Assembly (NCBI GenBank): GCA_002401185.1 | Contig: NVSH01000071.1 | Span: 930-9,064 of the forward strand | Direction: 5' to 3' | DNA length: 8,135 nt | Source of the DNA: Gammaproteobacteria bacterium | Lineage (GTDB): Bacteria; Pseudomonadota; Gammaproteobacteria; SZUA-229 | Part shown: positions 1 through 6,589 of the stretch, one piece after another | Layout: each line of letters starts with the position of its first letter | Numbering within the stretch: position 1 is the first letter of the stretch | Notes under the pieces: model-generated | The model's database searches: none | What the model was told of the DNA's origin: nothing | Seen by the model: only the letters and a program-made list of their open reading frames with translations | Made by a program: the position numbers and the translations under genes

Positions 1-30
1 GAAAAAAGAAGAGAAATAAGAAAAAGAAAT
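1..30. other. Purine-rich spacer after nuoF, no nuoG start visible
   Basis: The 30 nt to the window edge contain 28 purines on the plus strand (two T only), so the nuo transcript would carry a pyrimidine tract here. No ATG, GTG or TTG occurs on the minus strand within it, so the next gene, expected to be nuoG, starts at least 30 nt after nuoF. Confidence 0.6.
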
Positions 31-1341
31 CTAGAAATCAACATAATATTCAAATTCATGTCGATAGTGCTTGAGAAAACTACGCACTGGCATTGATGCA
101 GCGTCACCTAAAGCACAGATGGTTCTGCCTGCAATTTTACTGGCAACGTCATCTAATTTATCGATGTCATCCATGGTACCTTTGCCTTCAACAATTCTTG
201 TCAACATGCGATACAGCCAGCCCGTGCCTTCGCGACAAGGTGTACATTGCCCACAGGACTCAGAATAATAAAACCGAGAGACACGACGTAATACCTGAAC
301 CATGTCTGTGGTTTCATCCATCACGATTACCGCACCAGAACCTAACATTGAGCCTACGCCAGAGATGGAATCATAATCCATATTGGTCTGCATCATGATG
401 TCACCAGGAACGACCGGCACCGATGAGCCACCGGGGATGACGGCTTTTATTTTACGACCATTTTTTACACCACCGGCCATCGCTAGCAAGTCAGCAAAAG
501 ATGTACCCATAGGAACTTCGAAATTCCCTGGTCTATTGACATGCCCAGAAATCGAAAACAATTTTACGCCACCCGCATTGGAAATACCCAGGTTCTGGAA
601 CCATTCGCCGCCGTTACGCATGATGGCAGGGACCGATGAAAGAGTTTCGGTATTATTGATGGTGGTGGGTTTACCGTACAGACCAAAGTTTGCCGGGAAT
701 GGTGGCTTGAAACGAGGCAGCCCTCGCTTCCCCTCCAGTGAATTTAATAATGCGGTTTCCTCACCACAGATATACGCACCGGCACCGAGTATGGCGTGTA
801 CATCAATGCAGACATCGCTACCTAAAATATTCTCGCCCAACAGACCCTGATCGTATGCTTCGGCTAAAGCTTGTTTAAAATGTTTTGCAGGCTCGTCCAT
901 AAACTCGCCACGCATATAATTATAACCATGCGTCGCGCCCATGGCGTAACAACCGATCGCCATGCCTTCGACTAAGGCATGTGGGTTATAACGTAGAATC
1001 TCTCTGTCCTTACAGGTTCCAGGTTCGGATTCATCTGAATTACACACCAGATACTTTTGCACTGGAGCAGTACGCGGCATAAAACTCCATTTCAGACCAG
1101 TGGGAAATCCCGCGCCGCCGCGACCTCGTAGCCCCGATTTTTTAATTTCTTCGACCACATCCTCGGGTGGTATTTTTTCTTTAAGGATTTTACGCCATGC
1201 TTTATAACCGCCGATTTTCAGGTAATTTTTATACGACCACGACTCACCTTTGAACTGCATTGTGGCGAAACACACCTGTTCGTTTTTTGTATTAACTTCC
1301 GGTTTAGTCGCTTTAAGCATTACTTGGTTAGTTGATGACAT
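31..1341 (-). CDS. nuoF: NADH:quinone oxidoreductase (complex I) subunit F, NADH/FMN-binding
   Basis: NuoF oxidises NADH on the cytoplasmic tip of complex I, using FMN and the [4Fe-4S] cluster N3. The 436-residue product is close to the usual family length. A glycine-rich [13 protein letters not shown] stretch lies at about 73-85, NSDESEPGT at 101-109, and the FMN/NADH region [19 protein letters not shown] at 186-204. An SLBB-like segment follows at about 255-335. The N3 ligands are C363, C366 and C369 (SCGQCTPC) plus C409. The ATG at 1341 lies 8 nt after the nuoE stop. GGAG at 1353-1356, overlapping the end of nuoE, is a plausible ribosome site with a long spacing of 11 nt. The roughly 70 residues before the glycine-rich loop match family architecture, so this start is reasonable. 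The stop is TAG at 31-33. It is the last complete gene of the operon in the window. The family call is certain; only the exact start is open. Confidence 0.98.
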   Translation of the reverse strand: MSSTNQVMLKATKPEVNTKNEQVCFATMQFKGESWSYKNYLKIGGYKAWRKILKEKIPPEDVVEEIKKSGLRGRGGAGFPTGLKWSFMPRTAPVQKYLVCNSDESEPGTCKDREILRYNPHALVEGMAIGCYAMGATHGYNYMRGEFMDEPAKHFKQALAEAYDQGLLGENILGSDVCIDVHAILGAGAYICGEETALLNSLEGKRGLPRFKPPFPANFGLYGKPTTINNTETLSSVPAIMRNGGEWFQNLGISNAGGVKLFSISGHVNRPGNFEVPMGTSFADLLAMAGGVKNGRKIKAVIPGGSSVPVVPGDIMMQTNMDYDSISGVGSMLGSGAVIVMDETTDMVQVLRRVSRFYYSESCGQCTPCREGTGWLYRMLTRIVEGKGTMDDIDKLDDVASKIAGRTICALGDAASMPVRSFLKHYRHEFEYYVDF

Positions 1342-1349
1342 AAGGCCAT

Positions 1350-1874
1350 TTACTCCAGACTATCTAAAATCTCATCCACTTTTTCAGGGGTAAGATTTTC
1401 ATAGTAAATGTGATTAACTTGCATCATCGGACCACCGGCACAAGCGGCAAGACATTCTTCTTCTTGCTTAAGATAGATGCGGTCATCGTCGGTACTTTCG
1501 CCAATTTTGATGTTTAATTTTTTCTCAACGTGATCAACGATAGTCTGCGACCCCATCAACATACAGGAAATATTGGTACATATCGCAACGTTATTACGCG
1601 CTACTGGTTCCAGTTCGTACATCGAGTAAAAACTGGCCACCTCATATACTTCGATTTTTGCCAGCTCCAGATAGTCAGCTACCGCTATCATCAACGCTTT
1701 GGTCAAGAACCCCTTATTTTCATGTTGCACCAGATTAAGCGCACCTAACAAGGCAGACTTTTTTTGATCCACTGGAAAATGCGACAACAAATTGTCTATT
1801 TCTTCGCGCACGTGAGCAGAAAGCTCCTTCACTTGCTGGTCTACTTTTGTATTTCCCAAGATGCCAGCATCCAT
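1350..1874 (-). CDS. nuoE: NADH:quinone oxidoreductase subunit E, [2Fe-2S] thioredoxin-like
   Basis: NuoE pairs with NuoF in the NADH-oxidising module and carries the [2Fe-2S] cluster N1a. The 174-residue product has the expected layout: an N-terminal helical part up to about residue 85, with the conserved VASFYSMYE at 79-87, then a thioredoxin-like domain. The four ligands are visible as C99-x4-C104 and C141-x3-C145 ([10 protein letters not shown]). The ATG at 1874 overlaps the last base of the nuoD stop (TAATG), and GAGG at 1885-1888 lies 10 nt upstream inside nuoD, which suggests coupled translation. The length is usual for proteobacterial NuoE and no key residue is missing. Confidence 0.97.
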   Translation of the reverse strand: MDAGILGNTKVDQQVKELSAHVREEIDNLLSHFPVDQKKSALLGALNLVQHENKGFLTKALMIAVADYLELAKIEVYEVASFYSMYELEPVARNNVAICTNISCMLMGSQTIVDHVEKKLNIKIGESTDDDRIYLKQEEECLAACAGGPMMQVNHIYYENLTPEKVDEILDSLE

Positions 1875-3127
1875 TAACGATCAACCTCACCAAATACAAT
1901 ATCTTGTGTACCAAGTATCGCAACTACATCAGCCAACATATGACCTTGCACCATTTCATTCAATGACGAGATATGAACAAACCCAGGCGCACGAATCTTT
2001 AAACGATAAGGTTTATTGGCACCATCCGAAATCAGATAACAACCAAACTCACCTTTAGGATGTTCGATTGCTGCATACGCCTCACCTTCGGGCAAGCAGA
2101 AACCTTCAGTAAATAGTTTGAAGTGATGGATCAATGATTCCATATCGGCTTTCATGCCTTCTCTTTTAGGTGGCGCAATTTTTTGATTTTCAACAATAAC
2201 CGGACCCTCGTTCTCACGTAACCAGTTTATACACTGTTTGATAATACGATTTGATTCACGCATCTCCTGAATTCTTACCAGGTAACGGTCGTAACAATCA
2301 CCGTTAGTACCAATCGGAATATCAAATGTCATACGATCATAAACTTCATAAGGCTGTTTTTTACGCAGATCCCAGGCGATGCCCGAACCACGGATCATCG
2401 GCCCGGTAAAACCCAATGCTTTCGCCCGCTCTGGCGAAACAATACCGATATCTACGGTACGCTGTTTCCAGATACGATTATCGGTTAATAATGTTTCATA
2501 CTCGTCGACATAACCCGGAAAACGATTGGTGAAATCTTGCAGAAAGTCGAGCATTGAACCTTCACGATTCTCATTGAGTTTATTGACTTCACGCTGATTG
2601 TGCCATTTGGACTTTTTATACTTAGGCATGCTATCTGGCAGATCACGAGCCACGCCACCAGGACGATAATAGGTTGCATGCAGGCGCGCACCAGAAACAG
2701 CTTCATAAACATCCATTAAATCTTCACGCTCACGAAAAGCGTAAAGGAACATGGTCATGGCGCCAACATCGAGTGCATGCGCGCCGAGCCATAATAAATG
2801 ATTTAAAATACGCGTTACTTCATCAAACATCACGCGGATATACTGCGCACGTTCCGGCACGGATATATTCATCAAATTTTCGATCGCCATGACGTAACCG
2901 TGTTCATTACACATCATGGAAACGTAATCGAGCCGGTCCATATAACCGATACTCTGATTATAGGGTTTGGATTCTGCAAGCTTTTCTGTGGCACGATGCA
3001 ATAGTCCGATGTGCGGATCAGCACGTACGACAACCTCACCATCCATTTCCAGAACCAGACGTAACACGCCATGCGCTGCTGGATGTTGCGGACCAAAATT
3101 TAAAGTATAGTTACGAATCTCAGGCAT
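1874..3127 (-). CDS. nuoD: NADH:quinone oxidoreductase subunit D, 49-kDa quinone-site subunit
   Basis: NuoD, with NuoB, forms the quinone-reduction pocket of complex I and descends from the large subunit of [NiFe] hydrogenases. The 417-residue protein begins [20 protein letters not shown]. The quinone-site loop HPAAHG lies at 15-20 (H15, H19), and [10 protein letters not shown] at 61-70 carries the conserved tyrosine Y62. Other conserved blocks are YYRPGG at 153-158, [10 protein letters not shown] at 246-255 and the C-terminal [15 protein letters not shown] at 378-392. The frame stays open upstream to a TTG at 3196, but the ATG at 3127 is chosen because an AGGAG (3135-3139) lies 7 nt before it and homologues start there. 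The start lies inside nuoC, an 8-nt overlap. It is not fused to nuoC, unlike the E. coli nuoCD gene. Confidence 0.97.
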   Translation of the reverse strand: MPEIRNYTLNFGPQHPAAHGVLRLVLEMDGEVVVRADPHIGLLHRATEKLAESKPYNQSIGYMDRLDYVSMMCNEHGYVMAIENLMNISVPERAQYIRVMFDEVTRILNHLLWLGAHALDVGAMTMFLYAFREREDLMDVYEAVSGARLHATYYRPGGVARDLPDSMPKYKKSKWHNQREVNKLNENREGSMLDFLQDFTNRFPGYVDEYETLLTDNRIWKQRTVDIGIVSPERAKALGFTGPMIRGSGIAWDLRKKQPYEVYDRMTFDIPIGTNGDCYDRYLVRIQEMRESNRIIKQCINWLRENEGPVIVENQKIAPPKREGMKADMESLIHHFKLFTEGFCLPEGEAYAAIEHPKGEFGCYLISDGANKPYRLKIRAPGFVHISSLNEMVQGHMLADVVAILGTQDIVFGEVDR

Positions 3128-3854
3128 CACTTTTCTCCTGCTCTGCACCATCGACCTCATCAAAACGGCCATCGTCACGTATGACACGTGGCACAAGTAC
3201 GCGAGGCTCTATGCTAACAGGCTGATAAACCACTCGTTTTTGCTCTTCGTCATATTTCATTTCAACATGACCAATCAATGGGAAATCTTTTCTAAATGGA
3301 TGCCCAACAAAACCGTAATCGGTAAGAATGCGACGCAAGTCAGGATGGCCTTCATATATAATGCCGAACAAATCAAAGGCTTCACGTTCAAACCAGTTTG
3401 CTACTGGCCAAAGATTAATAACCGATGGTACAACCGGCAACACATCGTCTTCACAATAGACACGAACGCGCAGTCGATGATTATGCACAACTGACATGAG
3501 GTGATATACCGATGCGAAACGTGGCCGACCTGACACTGTTGATTCTTTATCGTCACCAAAGCGTAATCGTGCACCGGTTGCCGGTTCTACACCACGACTA
3601 AATCCGGTCGATGTGGCCGAGCCCGTCGCCCATTCAACACTGCCATATTCTGAATAATCTACACCGCATATATCGATGAGCAATTCAAATTTAAGTTTTT
3701 CATCATCACGCAATGCTTCGAAAACAGACAGTACATTTTCAGGCAAAACTTCAATGGTAACTTCACCATACACATCGTTCTGCATTACATCATTAGCCTG
3801 TAACTGAGCAGGAAAAATATTTGCCAGTGCCTGAGATAATTCTTGAACATTCAT
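3120..3854 (-). CDS. nuoC: NADH:quinone oxidoreductase subunit C, 30-kDa subunit
   Basis: NuoC is a peripheral, cofactor-free subunit that supports NuoD and NuoB in the connecting module. The 244-residue product carries the family signature [11 protein letters not shown] at 154-164, followed by [16 protein letters not shown] at 167-182 and HPFRKDFPL at 185-193. Residues of about 72-112 form a polar insertion between the [10 protein letters not shown] strand and the RFASVYHL strand; I recall similar insertions in other gammaproteobacterial NuoC proteins. The acidic tail (230-244) is poorly conserved. The start is the ATG at 3854, with AGGAA 7 nt upstream; the longer frame to 3878 would need a TTG. 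It begins 10 nt after the nuoB stop and ends 8 nt inside nuoD. Confidence 0.96.
   Translation of the reverse strand: MNVQELSQALANIFPAQLQANDVMQNDVYGEVTIEVLPENVLSVFEALRDDEKLKFELLIDICGVDYSEYGSVEWATGSATSTGFSRGVEPATGARLRFGDDKESTVSGRPRFASVYHLMSVVHNHRLRVRVYCEDDVLPVVPSVINLWPVANWFEREAFDLFGIIYEGHPDLRRILTDYGFVGHPFRKDFPLIGHVEMKYDEEQKRVVYQPVSIEPRVLVPRVIRDDGRFDEVDGAEQEKSDA
3135..3139 (-). promoter_or_regulatory. nuoD ribosome-binding site that decides the start
   Basis: AGGAG on the minus strand lies 7 nt before the ATG at 3127, inside the nuoC coding sequence. It excludes the 23-residue-longer frame that would start at a TTG at 3196. Confidence 0.8.
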
Positions 3855-3861
3855 GCAATCG

Positions 3862-3866
3862 TTCCT
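3862..3866 (-). promoter_or_regulatory. nuoC ribosome-binding site that decides the start
   Basis: AGGAA on the minus strand, overlapping the nuoB TAG stop, lies 7 nt before the ATG at 3854. It favours that ATG over the in-frame TTG at 3878, which would add eight residues and overlap nuoB. Confidence 0.75.
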
Positions 3867-4401
3867 ATGAGCGGGCAATATCCCGATACTTAACCGACCG
3901 CTTATCAGTAGCCGCTACGACAGACTGCCTGGCGATGGTATTGGTCCGACGAATTTTATTTTGTAATTGCAATATACCGTACAACAAAGCCTCTGCTGTA
4001 GGCGGGCAACCCGGTACGTAAATATCGACTGGTACGATACGATCACAGCCACGCACCACTGAATAAGAATAGTGATAATAACCGCCGCCGTTAGCACAAG
4101 ACCCCATAGAAATGACCCATCGAGGCTCTGCCATCTGGTCATAAACTTTTCGTAGTGCTGGCGCCATCTTGTTACATAAGGTACCGGCGACGATCATGAC
4201 ATCCGATTGTCGCGGACTTGGACGGAACAACATACCAAAACGATCCAGGTCATAACGTGCGGCACCTGCGTGCATCATTTCGACAGCACAACAAGCCAGA
4301 CCAAACGTCATTGGCCACATCGACCCCGTACGCGCCCAGCTAATTAACTTATCAGCTGAGGTAGTAACAAAGCCTTTATCTAAAATACCTTCTACTCCCA
4401 T
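3865..4401 (-). CDS. nuoB: NADH:quinone oxidoreductase subunit B, cluster N2 subunit
   Basis: NuoB holds the terminal [4Fe-4S] cluster N2, which passes electrons to quinone at the NuoB/NuoD interface. The 178-residue protein opens with [19 protein letters not shown], typical of the family. It has the tandem cysteines C37-C38 in [11 protein letters not shown]102 in MGSCANGGG and C132 in [11 protein letters not shown], which together are the four N2 ligands. The C-terminal 20 to 25 residues beyond the core are basic and look variable. The ATG at 4401 lies inside the end of nuoA (10-nt overlap), with AGGAG at 4409-4413 giving a 7-nt spacing. Length and motifs are complete. Confidence 0.98.
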   Translation of the reverse strand: MGVEGILDKGFVTTSADKLISWARTGSMWPMTFGLACCAVEMMHAGAARYDLDRFGMLFRPSPRQSDVMIVAGTLCNKMAPALRKVYDQMAEPRWVISMGSCANGGGYYHYSYSVVRGCDRIVPVDIYVPGCPPTAEALLYGILQLQNKIRRTNTIARQSVVAATDKRSVKYRDIARS

Positions 4402-4751
4402 TCAAGGGCTCCTTTTTTCCACTCATAGATAAAACCGATGACTAATATACCGAGAAAAAGACCCATGGCTAATATCCCAAACAGACCAATTTTATCGAGC
4501 ACGATCGCCCAGGGAAACAGAAAGGCTATTTCAAGGTCAAAGATGATAAAGAGGATAGCGACCAAATAATAGCGCACATCAAACTTGATACGCGCATCTT
4601 CAAAAGCTTCAAAGCCGCATTCAAAAGGTGCGTTTTTAGCTTTATTTGGTTTCGACGGCGCCAGTAAAAAACCACCCATGAACATGGCGCCAGCACCGAC
4701 CAGCATACTGATAATAAGAAATATTAATATTGGCAAATAGTTTTCGAGCAT
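4392..4751 (-). CDS. nuoA: NADH:quinone oxidoreductase subunit A, ND3-like membrane subunit
   Basis: NuoA is the ND3 homologue in the membrane arm of complex I, next to the quinone channel and the start of the proton path. The 119-residue protein has three predicted membrane helices at about 5-29, 61-82 and 89-108. The ordered loop [20 protein letters not shown] (42-61) contains C45, equivalent to the loop cysteine of mitochondrial ND3, and [11 protein letters not shown] (71-81) carries the conserved acidic residues D72 and E74. The start is the ATG at 4751. The upstream ribosome site is weak (only an AAGAG some 11 nt away). It is the first gene of the nuo cluster and follows tRNA-Leu by 106 nt. 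No separate promoter is obvious, so transcription may arrive through secG and the tRNA. Confidence 0.97.
   Translation of the reverse strand: MLENYLPILIFLIISMLVGAGAMFMGGFLLAPSKPNKAKNAPFECGFEAFEDARIKFDVRYYLVAILFIIFDLEIAFLFPWAIVLDKIGLFGILAMGLFLGILVIGFIYEWKKGALEWE
4409..4413 (-). promoter_or_regulatory. nuoB ribosome-binding site inside nuoA
   Basis: On the minus strand AGGAG sits 7 nt before the nuoB ATG, within the final codons of nuoA. It supports the start at 4401 and independent loading of ribosomes in addition to coupling. Confidence 0.75.
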
Positions 4752-4779
4752 ATCTTAAGTACTCTTGAAACAGTAACCA

Positions 4780-4848
4780 CTGAGCTTACAGTACTCAGGT
4801 CACAAAATCGGCGTTTTCACGCTTATTTTTTACGTCGTTTTCACAACG
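4780..4848 (-). other. tRNA-Leu to nuoA leader with small hairpins
   Basis: Most of the 106 nt between the tRNA 3' end and nuoA lies here. Two copies of the plus-strand motif CGTTTTCAC occur, in 4833-4848 and 4809-4822. Each folds into a 4-bp hairpin: CGTT/AACG in the first, GCGT/ACGC with a 4-nt loop in the second. A third inverted pair, CTGAG/CTCAG, spans 4780-4798 with a 9-nt loop. None is followed by a proper U-run, so I do not call a terminator. The segment could be a processing or attenuation leader for nuo mRNA, but that is inference. Confidence 0.35.
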
Positions 4849-4857
4849 TTTTTTATT

Positions 4858-4942
4858 TGGTGCCGATGGCCGGAGTCGAACCGGCACAGCTTCCGCCACT
4901 ACCCCCTCAAGATAGCGTGTCTACCAATTTCACCACATCGGC
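4858..4942 (-). tRNA. tRNA-Leu (anticodon GAG)
   Basis: The 85-nt minus-strand gene reads GCCGATG at its 5' end (4942), pairing with CATCGGC before the discriminator A and an encoded CCA at 4858-4860. The D arm contains AATTGGTAGACACG. The anticodon arm is CTATC-TTGAGGG-GGTAG with one G-U pair, giving anticodon GAG, which reads CUU/CUC leucine codons. A long class-II variable arm follows, then the T arm GCCGG-TTCGACT-CCGGC. All of this is typical of leucine tRNA. It starts 21 nt after the secG stop, so it is probably cut out of a secG or tpiA-secG transcript, although TGTAAT just upstream could serve as a local -10. It is very similar to my memory of E. coli tRNA-Leu(GAG), which also lies beside secG. 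Confidence 0.97.
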
Positions 4943-4963
4943 AATAATTACAAACCTGCGTAA

Positions 4964-5368
4964 CTACTCACCTGACGGCGCTAGTAGATCCACCTGTGGA
5001 ATGTCCGCAGGTGGCACATCACCAAGTAGAAGCGCGTCTGTCGCTGCAGCCGCTGGCACATCATCAACGGGCACACTGAATTCCATTGCAGGCGCATTCA
5101 ACGCATCCAGCACACTATCAACCTGCACATCACGATTCGCCGCAAGGTAGGCAAGCACTAAACTATTCACAAAGAAACCAACCGCAAAGATTGCCGTGGT
5201 TTTACTTAAAAAATTTGATGAGCCTGTAGCACCAAACACACTGCCAGCACCTCCACCGCCACCACCAAAGGCGGCGCCCGCTGATGCTCCAGCACCTTTT
5301 TGCAACAACACCAGAGTAATTATCCCCAGCGACAAAAACACATGCAATACAAGAAGAACGATATCCAC
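4964..5368 (-). CDS. secG: Preprotein translocase subunit SecG
   Basis: SecG is the small accessory membrane subunit of the SecYEG export channel and stimulates SecA-driven translocation. The 134-residue protein has two predicted membrane helices (about 3-21 and 57-76). They are joined by a glycine-rich loop GASAGAAFGGGGGGAGSVFG (27-46) followed by SSNFLSKTTAI (50-60), the family signature. The C-terminal 55 residues are acidic and rich in Ala, Pro, Val and Asp, and make it longer than the 110-residue E. coli protein. The start is GTG at 5368: an in-frame TAA lies immediately before it and a GAGAG stretch just upstream can act as ribosome site. It sits 47 nt after tpiA and 21 nt before tRNA-Leu. 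Confidence 0.95.
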   Translation of the reverse strand: MDIVLLVLHVFLSLGIITLVLLQKGAGASAGAAFGGGGGGAGSVFGATGSSNFLSKTTAIFAVGFFVNSLVLAYLAANRDVQVDSVLDALNAPAMEFSVPVDDVPAAAATDALLLGDVPPADIPQVDLLAPSGE

Positions 5369-5415
5369 TTACTCTCTCACAAAATTAATTCAATTATTAG
5401 GAAGGCGATAACTAA

Positions 5416-6168
5416 CTATTCAGCAGCCTGACAAATTGCCAGAAAATCTTCGGCTTTCAACGATGCTCCACCGATTAAGCCACCATCAATATCTTTCTGA
5501 CCGATCAACTCTTTTGCATTGCCAGGATTCATGCTGCCACCATACAAAATTCGCAGACCATCAGCCACATCTGCATTTAAAGCAGCAATTTTTCCACGGA
5601 TAAATGCATGCACTTCCTGCGCCTGCTCCGGGGTAGCCACTTTACCGGTACCGATTGCCCATATAGGCTCATAAGCTATTACACCATCGGCGAGTGCTTC
5701 GACACCCTCCAAAGCAATAACCGCGTCAATTTGACGAGAACAAACATCGTTCGTTATTCCCGATTCACGTTCTTCCAGGCTTTCACCAATACAAAAAATA
5801 GGTTTTATGCCATTACGACGAGCGGCGGCAAAACGTTTAGCAACTAAATCATCACTTTCACCGTATAACGCACGACGCTCTGAGTGACCGATGATGGCGT
5901 ATTCACAACCGACATCTTTGAGCATGTTCGCAGAAATTTCACCGGTAAATGCACCACTGTCTTCATCACAGATGTTTTGCGAACCAACTTTTATTGATGT
6001 GCCGTCAGCTGCACCTGATACTCGAGGAAGGTATACCGCAGGAGGACATACGACAACTTCAGCTTTGCTTATAGCAGCCAAGCCATCTTTGATACCAGCC
6101 ATCAATTCTTTGATCGAATCACTGGAACCGTTCATCTTCCAATTGCCTGCAACCATCACTTGACGCAT
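5416..6168 (-). CDS. tpiA: Triosephosphate isomerase
   Basis: TpiA interconverts dihydroxyacetone phosphate and glyceraldehyde 3-phosphate in glycolysis and gluconeogenesis, as a cytoplasmic TIM-barrel dimer. In the 250-residue protein the substrate-binding N9 and K11 lie in GNWKMNG. The electrophile H95 lies in IIGHSERR (92-99) and the catalytic base E167 in AYEPIWAIGTGK (165-176), which includes the flexible loop. The phosphate-binding segments are YGGSM (209-213) and GGLIGGASL (229-237). Length is normal. The ATG at 6168 is preferred over the GTG at 6171 because GGAG at 6175-6178 is 6 nt from the ATG but only 3 nt from the GTG. A plausible sigma70 promoter lies just upstream, so tpiA may open the tpiA-secG-tRNA transcript. 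Confidence 0.98.
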   Translation of the reverse strand: MRQVMVAGNWKMNGSSDSIKELMAGIKDGLAAISKAEVVVCPPAVYLPRVSGAADGTSIKVGSQNICDEDSGAFTGEISANMLKDVGCEYAIIGHSERRALYGESDDLVAKRFAAARRNGIKPIFCIGESLEERESGITNDVCSRQIDAVIALEGVEALADGVIAYEPIWAIGTGKVATPEQAQEVHAFIRGKIAALNADVADGLRILYGGSMNPGNAKELIGQKDIDGGLIGGASLKAEDFLAICQAAE

Positions 6169-6174
6169 CACATT

Positions 6175-6178
6175 CTCC
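6175..6178 (-). promoter_or_regulatory. tpiA ribosome-binding site
   Basis: GGAG on the minus strand lies 6 nt before the ATG at 6168 and chooses it over the adjacent GTG at 6171. Confidence 0.7.
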
Positions 6179-6199
6179 GACTATGATTTAAAGGCTGTG

Positions 6200-6228
6200 A
6201 GGATACCTGTCGGCACTGAATAAATCAA
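6200..6228 (-). promoter_or_regulatory. Probable sigma70 promoter of tpiA
   Basis: On the minus strand TTGATT (6223-6228) and TATCCT (6200-6205) are separated by exactly 17 bp. Each matches its consensus at four of six positions. The predicted start of transcription near 6193 would give a leader of about 25 nt that includes the GGAG ribosome site. It lies between the inverted-repeat element and tpiA, so the element does not separate tpiA from this promoter. The assignment rests on motif matching only. Confidence 0.5.
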
Positions 6229-6303
6229 TGATAATACAAGCAATTTAGTAACGAAAACCGATGAAAACCATATCACCCATACGTTTTATTATTTTATCAA
6301 AGA

Positions 6304-6339
6304 CTTAAGAGCACCTCTATTAATTGCTTATGCCCTCTG
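6304..6339 (+). repeat. Left terminal inverted repeat
   Basis: This arm contains CTTAAGAGCACCTCTATTAA at its outer part and continues to CCTCTG at its inner end. It differs from the reverse complement of the right arm at two positions, 6310 (A against G) and 6333 (C against T). Similarity ends abruptly after 6339. Confidence 0.9.
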
Positions 6340-6352
6340 GCTTTACCCCCGG

Positions 6353-6415
6353 CTCAGAATCAAGGCGCACTTTTGAAGCCATGCTCATTGCATATCAAGA
6401 AAGTGCAACGCTGAG
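6353..6415. repeat. Left internal hairpin of the element
   Basis: CTCAG (6353-6357) pairs with CTGAG (6411-6415), and GCACTTT (6367-6373) pairs with AAAGTGC (6400-6406), leaving a 26-nt inner loop. The nesting is in register, so both stems can form at once. Confidence 0.55.
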
Positions 6416-6424
6416 TCTGAGTCT

Positions 6425-6436
6425 GGGCTAAAGCCC
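6425..6436. repeat. Central GGGC-TAAA-GCCC hairpin
   Basis: A perfect 4-bp GC stem with a TAAA loop, directly followed by CGTAGGGC. That offers an alternative stem GCCC-CGTA-GGGC sharing the same GCCC, so the two are mutually exclusive. Confidence 0.55.
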
Positions 6437-6446
6437 CGTAGGGCAC

Positions 6447-6550
6447 GACCTGAAGCATGCATCTGCCGCGTTGTGAACCTAGAGAATGGAATAACCATTC
6501 TACTGCGGCTCACGCCTTGCCCAAATAGACATATAGGCATGCTTTAGGTC
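6447..6550. repeat. Right internal nested stem structure
   Basis: Three inverted pairs nest inside one another. GACCTGAAGCATGC (6447-6460) pairs with GCATGCTTTAGGTC (6537-6550) over 14 positions with one G-T. GCCGC (6465-6469) pairs with GCGGC (6505-6509). AGAATGG (6483-6489) pairs with CCATTCT (6495-6501) around the loop AATAA. Three in-register stems within 104 nt are unlikely by chance and indicate a selected fold or an inherited element structure. Confidence 0.65.
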
Positions 6551-6553
6551 ACG

Positions 6554-6589
6554 CAGAGGACATAAGCAATTAATAGAGGTGCCCTTAAG
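6554..6589 (-). repeat. Right terminal inverted repeat, overlapping the rppH stop
   Basis: The mirror of the left arm. Its outer CTTAAG (6584-6589) contains the TAA stop codon of rppH (6585-6587, read on the minus strand) and the last two bases of that gene's final Ala codon. Confidence 0.9.

Larger units (their letters stand above)
6304..6589. mobile_element. MITE-like non-autonomous element with 36-bp terminal inverted repeats
   Basis: This segment fills most of the rppH-tpiA gap. It is bounded by arms at 6304-6339 and 6554-6589 that are reverse complements at 34 of 36 positions. Both outer ends carry CTTAAG. Because CTTAAG is itself palindromic, it may be a target duplication (CTTAAG or TTAA) or part of the repeat; without it the element would be 6310-6583 with ends beginning RGCACCTC. 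The interior has no open frame of note but contains several hairpins. Size, absence of a transposase gene, long terminal inverted repeats and an insertion point at a gene end are the classical features of a miniature inverted-repeat transposable element. I cannot name the parent insertion sequence. The alternative is a unique, large structured RNA or cruciform locus. Confidence 0.7.

Noticed and set aside
383..850. Plus-strand open frame of 155 codons
   Set aside because: It lies antisense inside nuoF, and its translation shows no recognisable motif. Complex I motifs on the opposite strand fully explain the segment.
3128..3196. 23-residue N-terminal extension of NuoD
   Set aside because: It needs a TTG start deep inside nuoC, has no ribosome site, and adds residues absent from the family as I know it. 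The ATG at 3127 has AGGAG at ideal spacing.
3855..3878. Eight-residue extension of NuoC
   Set aside because: It requires a TTG start overlapping nuoB, whereas the ATG at 3854 has AGGAA 7 nt upstream.
4857..5150. Plus-strand open frame of 97 codons
   Set aside because: It begins in the antisense of tRNA-Leu and continues antisense to secG. The start of its translation is simply the tRNA T arm read in reverse.
6304..6589. Integron attC site, CRISPR repeat or tRNA-like gene
   Set aside because: The ends lack the attC R'/R'' core sites, there is only one unit and no spaced direct repeats, and no cloverleaf with T arm is present.
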